Source: JARRQB01 sp965368585
GTDB lineage: Bacteria > Pseudomonadota > Gammaproteobacteria > Chromatiales > Chromatiaceae
Direction: 5' to 3'
Length of the DNA stretch: 26,221 bases
NCBI GenBank assembly: GCA_965368585.1
Contig: CBDUNM010000056.1
Coordinates: forward strand, 1-26,221
Position numbers and translations under genes: made by a program. The notes beneath the pieces were generated by a model that searched no databases, was not told the origin of the DNA, and saw nothing but the letters and a program-made list of their open reading frames with translations. Of the stretch, positions 1 to 7,780 are shown piece by piece (position 1 is the first letter of the stretch; the number at the start of each line of letters is the position of its first letter).

Positions 1-11
1 TGCAAGATCGG

Positions 12-42
12 AAAACAGGGGCTTCACGCCCCTGTTTTCTTT
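12..42. terminator. Bidirectional-looking intrinsic terminator
   Basis: A perfect 11-bp inverted repeat (AAAACAGGGGC / GCCCCTGTTTT) with a 5-nt loop is followed on the plus strand by CTTTT. On the minus strand the stem itself ends in TTTT. It lies 86 bp beyond the dgkA stop codon and at the left edge of the window. It probably ends a rightward gene outside the window and may also stop leftward transcripts from dgkA. Confidence 0.85.
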
Positions 43-127
43 TACAGAGCAGCGGGTTGCTTTGGCCTGCCCCACCCGCTGAATTCCTGCCGCCACGACC
101 CAGTCGTCGCCGCCCTGGACGACTCGT

Positions 128-511
128 TCAGCTCGCAGGCGCGAACCAGCGCGGCGTCAGCACGAGCGCCCAGACCAACAGGGAAAAAACCAGGCTCGTG
201 AACACCGCCGCAGACGCAATGTCTTTAGCACGCCCGCTCAACTCATGGTGATCGAGCCCCACGCGATCCACTACGGCCTCCAGCGCGGAATTCACTAATT
301 CGACGATCAGCACCGTTATCCAGCTGCCCACCAGCAACGCCCTCTCCACGCCCGATGCGCCAAGCCAGATGCCCAGCGGCACAATGACAACGCTGGCGAA
401 GATCTCCTGGCGGAACGCCGCCTCGTGCATGAAGCACTGGCGGAAGCCTTCCATCGAATAGCGAAAGGCGTTGAAGATGCGCTTAACGCCGCGTGTTTCC
501 TGATAAGCCAT
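128..511 (-). CDS. dgkA: Diacylglycerol kinase (DgkA family)
   Basis: This is a small inner-membrane enzyme that phosphorylates diacylglycerol with ATP to give phosphatidic acid, recycling lipid released by phospholipid-using reactions. The 127-residue length is normal for the family. The family signature is visible as ELVNSALEAVVDRV followed by HELSGRAKDIASAAV, which carries the conserved Glu, Asn and Lys residues of the active site. Three hydrophobic helices follow an amphipathic N-terminus. The ATG at 511 is the natural start, since the first residues align with the usual DgkA N-terminus; the ribosome site is weak (GAGA about 8 nt upstream). It stands alone, with about 430 bp of non-coding DNA upstream and a terminator downstream. 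Confidence 0.95.
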   Translation of the reverse strand: MAYQETRGVKRIFNAFRYSMEGFRQCFMHEAAFRQEIFASVVIVPLGIWLGASGVERALLVGSWITVLIVELVNSALEAVVDRVGLDHHELSGRAKDIASAAVFTSLVFSLLVWALVLTPRWFAPAS

Positions 512-947
512 TTGATCGTCTCTGAAACAGCACTGAATTGTGAATTCAAACCCGAAAGCGGCGTTGGCTCGCCGACGCGACCCATCGCGGGTCCACTCAG
601 CCGTCTGAACTGCGTAAGTCTAATTCTTCCGTGGCACCGCCATCGTTAAAACGCCCGACCGGCAGCGCTGGTTGGAATCTCGCGCATGTCGAAACCGCCC
701 ATGACCGCCGTCGCGCGGTGGGTCCGTGGCCGGCTTCGGGGTGCGTTATGACTCGTTGCAATAGGTCCTCTATTCCGGCCTCGTCATGCCTTGCCCGACA
801 CCACGCGGAACACGCCCTGAAGACCGTCCAACCGCGGTTTTTAGGGTGAATCAGATCTGAACGTCCGCAGCGAAAACCAGGGAACCGCGGGGCATCGATC
901 CGGCTCGGCGGTGGCGCGGGGCCGGCGTTCTGGCGTCTCCCCTAACC
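512..947. other. Intergenic stretch without a recognised gene
   Basis: These 436 bp separate the dgkA start from the tpx stop. A rightward open frame at 631-849 (72 codons) has no recognisable motif, no good ribosome site and an arginine/alanine-rich composition typical of a chance frame in GC-rich DNA. The dgkA promoter should lie within 512-640. I saw no convincing terminator for tpx, transposon end or RNA gene. Confidence 0.5.
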
Positions 948-1448
948 TCAGTTCAGCGCGGCAATCGCGGCGTCGTAATTCGGTTCGTCGCCAATCTCCG
1001 GAACCAGCTGCGTATACACCACCTTGTTGCCCTCATCCAGAACGACGACCGCGCGACCGGTAATCCCCGCCAGCGGGCCGTCCTGGATCAGCATGCCGTA
1101 GTCCTTCGCGAAATTGCGCGACCGCATCATGGACAGGGTGACGACGTTGTCGACGCCCTCGGCACCACAAAACCGACCCTGGGCGAATGGCAAATCGGCC
1201 GACACGATCAGCACCACGACATCGGCGCGGCTGCTCAACCGTTCGTTGAAGACCTTGGTCGATGTTGCACACACCCCGGTGTCCAGACTGGGGACGATAC
1301 TGATCAGTTTTTTCTTTCCGGCGAAGGTCGCGAGCGTCACGTCGTTGAGGTCTTTGTCGACCAGCTGGAAATCGGGTGCCGCGTGACCGACACTGGGCAG
1401 TTCGCCATTGGTGTTGCACGCGTTGCCGTGCAGGGTTATATCAGCCAT
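948..1448 (-). CDS. tpx: Thiol peroxidase (atypical 2-Cys peroxiredoxin)
   Basis: Tpx reduces hydrogen peroxide and organic hydroperoxides using electrons from thioredoxin. The 166-residue length fits the family. The peroxidatic cysteine is C60 in SLDTGVCATST and the resolving cysteine is C94 in GRFCGAEGV, the same pairing as in the E. coli enzyme (C61/C95). The conserved Tpx ending (EIGDEPNYDAAIAALN) is intact. The ATG at 1448 has a good ribosome site (GAGGAGA, 6 nt upstream). It follows the gcvPA relic by 32 bp on the same strand, in the place gcvPB would normally occupy, so it may be read partly from the glycine-riboswitch promoter. A peroxidase is useful to an organism with abundant sulfur redox chemistry, but nothing here shows a specific link. 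Confidence 0.95.
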   Translation of the reverse strand: MADITLHGNACNTNGELPSVGHAAPDFQLVDKDLNDVTLATFAGKKKLISIVPSLDTGVCATSTKVFNERLSSRADVVVLIVSADLPFAQGRFCGAEGVDNVVTLSMMRSRNFAKDYGMLIQDGPLAGITGRAVVVLDEGNKVVYTQLVPEIGDEPNYDAAIAALN

Positions 1449-1480
1449 GAAGAATCTCCTCGTTGCGTTGGTTGGTCATA

Positions 1481-1714
1481 CTATTGAATTTGGGTTCTCG
1501 CTACCGGGCACCTGGCCTGGGTCCGAGTGGCGACCGCTCGAGCCAGCTTCAGCGCGAATTGCTCGATGCCGGTCGCGGTGCGCAATTCGGTCGCGCGGAC
1601 CGACACCGTGTGTCCCGGTTCCGGGTAGTCATCCATCAGGTCGAGGCCGTCAAGTATGTTGCGGGTGGCGAGCGAGCGCAGGACGTCGGCCTCGGTATGC
1701 GGGACGAAAGGCAC
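1481..1714 (-). pseudogene. gcvPA: gcvPA relic with large in-frame internal deletion
   Basis: This 77-codon frame starts 32 bp after the gcvH stop, at a GTG. Its first residues, PFVPHTEADVL, match the conserved start of glycine dehydrogenase subunit 1. From about residue 15 on, the segment NILDGLDLMDDYPEPG followed by RATELRTATGIEQFALKLARAV matches the usual C-terminal end of the same subunit (GI..G.DLG..YPE......VTE.RT...I). The roughly 370 residues expected between them, including the fold that contacts pyridoxal phosphate and the second subunit, are missing. Because the frame is kept, the relic still translates. It cannot be a working decarboxylase. gcvPB, which normally follows, is absent; tpx comes next. 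The family assignment rests on recalled motifs. Confidence 0.75.
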
Positions 1715-1746
1715 GGCGGCGTGCTGCACGCAGCAACCGAAGCGGA

Positions 1747-2142
1747 TCACTCGGTCTCGTCCGCGGCATGCGCCGCATAGTCATCCGCCGTCAGTAGATC
1801 GCTGAGTTGATCGGGGTCGGAAAGCTTCAGTTTGAAAATCCACCCCTCACCGTAAGGGTCTTGATTCAATGTCTCCGGTGCGTCCGCCAGCGCTTCGTTC
1901 ACCGCAACAACCTCCCCGTCGACCGGGCCGTATATATCCGACGCGGCTTTGACCGATTCCACGACACCGCATTCCGCGTCGCGCTCGACCGCGGCACCGA
2001 CCTCCGGCAGCTCGATGAAAACCAGATCACCCAGCAGTTCCTGGGCGTGATCGCTGATGCCGACGGTGCACACGCCGTCGCCTTCGTCGCGCACCCACTC
2101 GTGCGATTTCGCATATTTTAAATCGTTCGGAATTTCACTCAT
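1747..2142 (-). CDS. gcvH: Glycine cleavage system H protein
   Basis: GcvH carries the lipoyl arm that shuttles the aminomethyl group between the P, T and L proteins of the glycine cleavage system. The 131-residue product has the standard architecture: an N-terminal KYAKSHEWVRDE segment, then GISDHAQELLGDLVFIELPEVG, then the lipoylation motif ESVKAASDIY with the acceptor lysine at K65, and the closing PYGEGWIFKLKLSD segment. I chose the ATG at 2142 because it aligns with the E. coli start; a TTG two codons upstream is also open. A GGGTGA ribosome site lies about 7 nt upstream. It is controlled by the glycine riboswitch upstream. gcvT, which usually comes first, is absent and the following gcvPA is gutted, so GcvH must work with components encoded elsewhere or is a leftover. 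Confidence 0.95.
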   Translation of the reverse strand: MSEIPNDLKYAKSHEWVRDEGDGVCTVGISDHAQELLGDLVFIELPEVGAAVERDAECGVVESVKAASDIYGPVDGEVVAVNEALADAPETLNQDPYGEGWIFKLKLSDPDQLSDLLTADDYAAHAADETE

Positions 2143-2305
2143 CGCCAATCACCCTACCTTGTTGTTCAGTCTGTCGGTCGTGCCGCCTCGACGGCGTCAG
2201 CTTTCGATTTGCGTTTTGCCGTTGCGTGCGAACGGGGATTTCAGGCGCCTGGCCGGTAGCCGACGACGTCCCATATCGACGCCCGGCGCTGCATGCCCGC
2301 GACTC

Positions 2306-2344
2306 AAAAAAAAGCGGCGCAAAGCCCAAAGACCTCACGCCGCC
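2306..2344 (-). terminator. Riboswitch-linked intrinsic terminator
   Basis: On the minus strand GGCGGCG pairs with CGCCGC, the second arm being followed directly by eight T. The first arm abuts the end of the second glycine aptamer (CAGAGGGG), so the stem is well placed to compete with aptamer folding. This is the expected expression platform of an on-switch: glycine binding prevents termination and lets gcvH be read. Confidence 0.7.
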
Positions 2345-2556
2345 CCTCTGTCCGGATACCTGAGAGTTTGGAGTCGCCGCACCAGCCGCCCCCTGCCCCG
2401 TCGGTGAGCCAATCCGGCTACTTTCCAGAGTCGACCCGTGCTCGCAGCCTATTGCATCCGCCACCACCACCTCCCCACGGTCCTTTTGCCTGAGCGATTC
2501 CGGGCGGGTTTGCGCCTTCGACGCCGACTGGCGCCAGTCGGTCTCTCCCACGGGGA
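2341..2556 (-). promoter_or_regulatory. Tandem glycine riboswitch
   Basis: Read on the minus strand, the first aptamer shows GTGGGAGAGACC, a CGAAGGCGCAAACCCGC core and CGCTCAGGCAAAAGGACCG. The second aptamer follows: CTCTGGAAAGTAGCCGG, CACCGACGGGGCAG and CTCTCAGGTATCCGGACAGAGG. These are the conserved cores of the two glycine-binding aptamers in the usual order and orientation. The element sits between a good promoter and gcvH, the classic position for control of glycine catabolism. The usual next gene, gcvT, is missing. Exact helix boundaries were judged by eye. Confidence 0.93.
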
Positions 2557-2572
2557 TTTGGGTCTCCGACCG

Positions 2573-2600
2573 ACTATAGCCGTTTCGCCGGGGTTTTCAA
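2573..2600 (-). promoter_or_regulatory. Sigma-70-type promoter of the glycine riboswitch transcript
   Basis: On the minus strand a TTGAAA -35 box (2595-2600) and a TATAGT -10 box (2573-2578) are separated by 16 nt. Transcription would start near 2566, about ten bases before the first aptamer. The fit to consensus and the position both support it. Confidence 0.75.
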
Positions 2601-2639
2601 ATCCCAACCCGACCCGAAAACCGTCCCCTGGCCCAGCCA

Positions 2640-5600
2640 TTAAATCTTGCCAGGCCTCTTCGGCCGGCTGACAGACGCCATGGACACCAGGGCTATGAGG
2701 TAAAACAACAATGACATTCGTGGCTCGTCGAACAGACTGTCGACGACACCGAGAGTAAAGAGTCCGGTCAGTGACGCCAGATAAACCGCCGCGACGTCGT
2801 CTCCGCGCCTTAGCTGGTCCAGTAACCGGACGCCAGCCACACCAAGCACCGCGAACAGCGCTACCACGCCCAGCAAACCCTGATCGAAAAACACACCTAG
2901 TATAAGGTTCTTGGTGTGCCAGGCCAGATGCTCGTCCGAGGCGAAGTACCAATGATCCAAACCCGCTGTGAAGTCGCCGTTGTGCAGCAGGTCCGATCCA
3001 GACGGCCCTTCGAGGACGATCCGATCTATATCGACGACCGAACCCGCGTGAGGGTTACGCAAAGAGAGTACGACCGGACGCGGCAACAAGCTGGTGTATC
3101 CCTTTATGACCGGCGCATCGATGCGTACGCCAACCTCGTGCCATGCGCCATCACCGGGGACAGTGGCGGTCGCGGAGCTGCACCCCGCGGTGTACAACAG
3201 GCTCTTCTCGCAAACGAACAGTACCAGATCCGCAGCCGCGTCCTGCCCGCGCAGGGTTACCTTGGCCTGAAGGGCTGTCCCGTCGAATCCGCCAATGCGC
3301 TGATCCAACCACGCGGGGGTGCCCGATCCCAGGCGCAGGTAGTCCCGGCCTTGCTCGCTGCCTAGTGCGTACGTCGTCGGCCGCAGCTTTTCGGGTGCGA
3401 ACCAGAAGTTGCTGCGTGGATAAGCGCCGAGTCCCACGCCAAACAGCCATCCCAGCGGTTCGCTCGCCATCATCGACAGGGCGTCTCCCCAATGCGCCAG
3501 GCGCGTATCCGTATCGCGTTCCAAGGTCCCGAACCGCGACGCCACGTAGCCCCCTTGCAGAATCGGAACGATCACCAGCACCGCCAGCAGAGCGCCGACG
3601 GCGACTTTTGGCGCCACTCGCCAACGCACGTGGCGCGCGGACAACCGGGCCACGGTGTAGATCACCAGCGCCACCACCGCGGCCAGGTACAGACCTCGTG
3701 AATAGGTCACCATGATGGCATACACGGCGGCAGCCCACAGCAGGGCGCCCAGAACGCGATATCCGATGCGCCGCGGCATTTTCATGCCGAGCAAAAATGG
3801 CAAGGCCGCGACCAGGAACCCGTCCAGGTACGCCCCGCCGGTGTGCATGCCCCAGAAGGTACCGGTGACGCGGAAGTCGGTCGTGAAATCGAACAATCCG
3901 AAATACATCTCGCGCTCGATCATGACTACTGCCGCGAGACCTGCCAGCGCAATCAGCATGCCGCTCGAAAGGCTGTGCCGCAATGAGAGCATGTGTGCGC
4001 GCGACAGCACCAGCCAGGGCAGAATAAGACAACAGGCCCAGAAAAAGCCCTTGCCGACCCGCAGGGCGTTGAACGGGGTCATGTAGCTGTACAGGGCGTT
4101 GAGGTCGGGCGCCGCCGGTGGCCACAGTCCGACGACGAGGCTGATGAGATAGGACAGCGCGGCAAGCCCCAGTACGGCGGCGATGACGCGGTCTCGGTGA
4201 GCCTGTCGTGGGATTCGCCACCCCCACGACACCGCTCCCAGGACCACGAGGATCAGGATGTCAAAGGCATCGAAGACATAGCGCCCGGACCAGGGTGCCA
4301 GGTTGAGCAGGACCAGGCCCACGACGATCGGAATTGGCCAGCGCCGTGGATGCCGGGATATCCAGAAGGCCGTCACCGCGTATCCCAAGACCAACGCGGA
4401 CTGCAGGACCGGAAATCTCATCATGGCGACGACGGCGCCAAGCCACAACAACAGCGCCAGGGTACGCGCCAGGTAAACGCCGCTAGCGGTGCCGCCGGAC
4501 GTATGGGTGGCTGAGGCGGGCGGGGCCGTGGGCCGAATCTGCGCCGCGGTGTCCGCGGCCGCATACCCGGACCGGCCGTTGGCGCCGAATGCGTGAGCGA
4601 TCGAGCCGAGGCCGGCAACGGAATCCACGCCGTGCGAGCTCGCCGTCGCGACGGGCTGTGCGAGTCGTCGATCCAGCCAGTACATGGCGCGGAAGGCAAC
4701 CGTTGCCGCCACCACGGCAATGATCACATTGGTCGGATCGGGCCGGCTGCCGAGGACGAAGAGTTTGCCCACTTCAACGACCAGGGCTAAGCCCAAAGCG
4801 AGCACGCCGGCACTGTAGGGCATGCGGCAGAATATGGCCGACGTGCGCCATTGCGGGTAGGCCCAGCACACCACGCCCAACGGGACGTAGAGCCCGAACA
4901 CGGACAGCAGGCTCATCATGGCGCTGGTTTCGGTCGTAAAGTAGTGATAGTAAAATGGCAACAGGGACAGCTGGTCGAATTTTTCCGCGGTGCCCGATAT
5001 ACCGTGCCAGGATGACGAAAACCAGCCGCTGGCAGCGGCCACCGTCACGGGATAAAGCGGTGCCAGGAGCATGCCGGCCGGAATCAGGCTTTTTTTGACC
5101 TGCGCCCATGAATAGCGGCTCATCCAGTGCCACAGCAACCACCCCAGCGCCACCCCTAACCCGCGGTTAAAGACCGACACGCCCTGTGCTGTACCGGAGG
5201 CCAGGAAAAACTGCAGTCCCTCGATCACCAGCCCGATCGCGAGGCCCAGCGACAAGGCGGCGAACACGCCATTGCGCGGACCCCGTAATATGGCGTACAG
5301 CATGCCCAGAGGCAGTATCACCAGTACCTCGGCAGTGATTTTTAGCAGGCAATGAACCAGATTTGCACATCCGCCCGCCACCAGAAACCAGCCGACGTTG
5401 CCCTGTTGGATTTTCCAGGCGAGTTCCTCGCCCGACAGGACGAAATCGAAAGGAAACAGGGCCAGCAACACATAGCCCAGGCCGTAGATCACGGCCGCCG
5501 CGCGCAGGGCGTTGCCGCCCGGCCCCCAAAGGCGCGACCACAAACCGGTCAGTTTTGCACCGGCAACGATCCAGATCGCAATGCCCAAACCGGTCCCGAT

Positions 5601-5966
5601 CGCCTCGGCGATCAGGTCATTTTGCGAGACCGTTCGGGGCCGGATAAAGGTCTGCGCAAACTCGACGCCGACCGCAATCGACAGGCACGCCAGCAGGACG
5701 AACAGCACCGCCACCGGGGACCGTAAACGGCGCGCGTCGCCGGCGCCGAACAGCGCCAGGCCGAGGTAGCTCATCGGTATGTACAGTAGGATGTTGGCGA
5801 CCCAGTCCGCCCGTGATACGACGCCCAGATCCAGATAGGGGATATTGCTGAACCGCTCGACGGCCTGGGCGAATGTCGTTCCGTTGTGCTCGAACGGCAG
5901 CAAACTCCCGTAAACGACGAACAGTATCCAGAAAAGCCAGGTGCGCAGGATCGTTTGACGAGTCAT
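2640..5966 (-). CDS. Triple VanZ-like / O-antigen ligase (Wzy) fusion membrane protein
   Basis: A 1108-residue polytopic membrane protein. Residues 1-435 contain three similar VanZ-like units (about 15-135, 155-290 and 300-430), each with a glutamate inside a late hydrophobic helix (E102 in VEFAQ, E249 in VIEGLQ, E398 in VVEVGK). A non-hydrophobic Ala/Ser/Thr-rich linker covers about 440-490. From about 495 to the end lies an O-antigen ligase or polymerase region with many helices, the typical TYSRGLYLA segment near 755 and the conserved His loop HTKNLILG at 1017. A soluble, beta-rich insertion spans about 860-1005 and ends in LHNGDFTAGLDHW, as in carbohydrate-binding-type modules. It probably joins or polymerises glycans on the periplasmic face. 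The gene is 47 bp downstream of fbpB on the same strand. The substrate is unknown, and no other polysaccharide genes are near. Confidence 0.8.
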   Translation of the reverse strand: MTRQTILRTWLFWILFVVYGSLLPFEHNGTTFAQAVERFSNIPYLDLGVVSRADWVANILLYIPMSYLGLALFGAGDARRLRSPVAVLFVLLACLSIAVGVEFAQTFIRPRTVSQNDLIAEAIGTGLGIAIWIVAGAKLTGLWSRLWGPGGNALRAAAVIYGLGYVLLALFPFDFVLSGEELAWKIQQGNVGWFLVAGGCANLVHCLLKITAEVLVILPLGMLYAILRGPRNGVFAALSLGLAIGLVIEGLQFFLASGTAQGVSVFNRGLGVALGWLLWHWMSRYSWAQVKKSLIPAGMLLAPLYPVTVAAASGWFSSSWHGISGTAEKFDQLSLLPFYYHYFTTETSAMMSLLSVFGLYVPLGVVCWAYPQWRTSAIFCRMPYSAGVLALGLALVVEVGKLFVLGSRPDPTNVIIAVVAATVAFRAMYWLDRRLAQPVATASSHGVDSVAGLGSIAHAFGANGRSGYAAADTAAQIRPTAPPASATHTSGGTASGVYLARTLALLLWLGAVVAMMRFPVLQSALVLGYAVTAFWISRHPRRWPIPIVVGLVLLNLAPWSGRYVFDAFDILILVVLGAVSWGWRIPRQAHRDRVIAAVLGLAALSYLISLVVGLWPPAAPDLNALYSYMTPFNALRVGKGFFWACCLILPWLVLSRAHMLSLRHSLSSGMLIALAGLAAVVMIEREMYFGLFDFTTDFRVTGTFWGMHTGGAYLDGFLVAALPFLLGMKMPRRIGYRVLGALLWAAAVYAIMVTYSRGLYLAAVVALVIYTVARLSARHVRWRVAPKVAVGALLAVLVIVPILQGGYVASRFGTLERDTDTRLAHWGDALSMMASEPLGWLFGVGLGAYPRSNFWFAPEKLRPTTYALGSEQGRDYLRLGSGTPAWLDQRIGGFDGTALQAKVTLRGQDAAADLVLFVCEKSLLYTAGCSSATATVPGDGAWHEVGVRIDAPVIKGYTSLLPRPVVLSLRNPHAGSVVDIDRIVLEGPSGSDLLHNGDFTAGLDHWYFASDEHLAWHTKNLILGVFFDQGLLGVVALFAVLGVAGVRLLDQLRRGDDVAAVYLASLTGLFTLGVVDSLFDEPRMSLLFYLIALVSMASVSRPKRPGKI

Positions 5967-6013
5967 CGTGGTTCGGGAGCAGTTCTGGTTCGAGCGCTGT
6001 GGCTATGCTGAAG

Positions 6014-7687
6014 TCATGACCCGCGGGCGGACCGGCGCACCAGCACAATCACGGGCAACAATCCAACCGCCACCAGAGCGACGGCCGGCAACGCGGCGCG
6101 CTCCCATTCGCCTTCGGAGGTCAGTTCATAGATCCTGACGGCAAAGGTATCCCAACCGAAAGGGCGCAACAACAGGGTTGCCGGCATCTCCTTCATCACA
6201 TCCACCAAAACCAACAGACCCGCAGTCAACAAGCCCGGACGCAACATCGGGACGTAAACACGCCTCACCACCTCCCACTGCCTCGCACCCAGGCTGCGCG
6301 CCGCCTCCCGCATGGAGGGACGGATTCGTTCCAGAGCGCTGTCGACCGGACCGAAGGCGACCGCGAGAAAACGCGCAAAATAGGCCATCAACAGCGTCAA
6401 CACGGTGCCAGTGAAAAGCAGTCCCGGCTCGCTACCCGTCAACAGCAACCAGAAGTCAGCCAGTCGATTGTCCACCCAGGTGAGGGATATCATCACGCCG
6501 ACGGCCAGCACCGACCCCGGCAACGCGTATCCCAAGGTGCCGATACGCACGCTCAGGCGCGTATACCGGTCGCCGTAGTTTCGATGCGCGAACGCCATCA
6601 CGAACGCACCGGCAACGGTCAGGGTAGAGGCCGTGACGCCGAGGGTCGCGGTGTGGCCAAGCAACGAGAAATACCGTTGATCCAGGCCGCCACGTTGAGC
6701 CCAGGCCCAGATACCCAGCTGAACCACCGGGGCGCCGAAAGCCAGCAACGCGACGAGCGTCGCGTAAACCGTCGCGGCCCAGGCGTGCCAGCCGCGCAGC
6801 TGGAATCGTCGCTGGGCCGCGGCACGGCCCAATTCCGCGTACCTCGAGCGCGCCCTAAAGTGGCGCTCCACGGTCAATGCCAGCAACACCAGGGCAAGCA
6901 ACAACGAAGCCAGTTGCGCCGCGGAATGCAGATCGAAAAAACCGAACCAGGATTTGTAGATCGCGGTGGTGAAGGTATCGAAGTTGAACACCGCCACCGC
7001 GCCGAAGTCCGCCAGCGCCTCCATCAGCGCCAGACTCAACCCGGCAATGATTCCGGGGCGCGCCATCGGCAACGAAACCCGCCGAAACGCCTCCCAGGGA
7101 CCCAATCCGAGACTTCTGGCGGCCTCGAAACTGCTTTGCCCCTGGCCCATGAAAGCCACCCGGGCCAGCATGTAGACATAGGGGTAAAGCACCAGTGTCA
7201 TTACGGTCACCACGCCCAATCCGTTGCGTACTTCAAACGACCAGCGTGGCGATAGACCGAGCAGGTCCCGCATCAGACCTTGAATCGGGCCAGAAAAATC
7301 CATGACACCGAGAAATACGAATGCCAGGACGTAGGTGGGCACGGCGAACGGCAACATCAATGCCCAATCCAGGACAGTCCGGCCGGGGAACTCGCACATG
7401 GTGGTCAGCCAGGCGAGACTGACCCCCAAAAACACCGTGCCGACGCCAACGCCGAGGACCAGGATGATCGTGTTGACCAGCAGGTCCGGCAGCACCGTGG
7501 CACCGAGGTGCTGCCAAACGTCCGGACTGACGTACAGCCACGATCCCGCCAGTACCAGCAACGGAATCACGACGCTGATTGCCAACACCAGGCTGGACCA
7601 GCGCCATACGGCGCCGTGCCCGACATTTCTCAAACCGAGCGCATTGCCGGGCAGCGTGGTTTGTACAGCTTCGGGTTCACTGGTCAC
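6014..7687 (-). CDS. fbpB: Iron(III) ABC transporter permease
   Basis: This is the 557-residue inner-membrane component of a ferric-iron uptake system of the FbpB/SfuB type. It consists of two fused permease halves, each with the binding-protein-dependent transport signature: EAARSLGLGPWEAFRRVSLPM in the first half and EAARSLGARQWEVVRRVYVPM in the second, about 260 residues apart. About twelve hydrophobic helices are visible. The chosen start is the GTG at 7687; I see no strong ribosome site in front of it. It lies 93 bp downstream of the binding-protein gene on the same strand, so the two are probably one operon. The ATPase (FbpC) that normally completes such an operon is not next to it; the following gene is the VanZ/O-antigen ligase fusion. 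Confidence 0.9.
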   Translation of the reverse strand: MTSEPEAVQTTLPGNALGLRNVGHGAVWRWSSLVLAISVVIPLLVLAGSWLYVSPDVWQHLGATVLPDLLVNTIILVLGVGVGTVFLGVSLAWLTTMCEFPGRTVLDWALMLPFAVPTYVLAFVFLGVMDFSGPIQGLMRDLLGLSPRWSFEVRNGLGVVTVMTLVLYPYVYMLARVAFMGQGQSSFEAARSLGLGPWEAFRRVSLPMARPGIIAGLSLALMEALADFGAVAVFNFDTFTTAIYKSWFGFFDLHSAAQLASLLLALVLLALTVERHFRARSRYAELGRAAAQRRFQLRGWHAWAATVYATLVALLAFGAPVVQLGIWAWAQRGGLDQRYFSLLGHTATLGVTASTLTVAGAFVMAFAHRNYGDRYTRLSVRIGTLGYALPGSVLAVGVMISLTWVDNRLADFWLLLTGSEPGLLFTGTVLTLLMAYFARFLAVAFGPVDSALERIRPSMREAARSLGARQWEVVRRVYVPMLRPGLLTAGLLVLVDVMKEMPATLLLRPFGWDTFAVRIYELTSEGEWERAALPAVALVAVGLLPVIVLVRRSARGS

Positions 7688-7780
7688 CGGCGCAGTTTAC
7701 TGGTGCAACAGTCAAACGAACATACGCGCCGTGGGTGGGCCCGCCCGCTCACGGTCCGCCACGCGCCGCGGAAGTACCGG

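Noticed and set aside
631..849. 72-codon rightward frame between dgkA and tpx
   Set aside because: No ribosome site, no motif, and composition typical of chance frames in GC-rich DNA.
1747..2142. GcvH-like protein as the lipoate-binding protein (LbpA) of an sHdr sulfur-oxidation system
   Set aside because: The glycine riboswitch upstream, the canonical ESVKAASDIY lipoylation motif and the gcvPA relic directly downstream identify it as ordinary GcvH. The hdr relics are 18 kb away.
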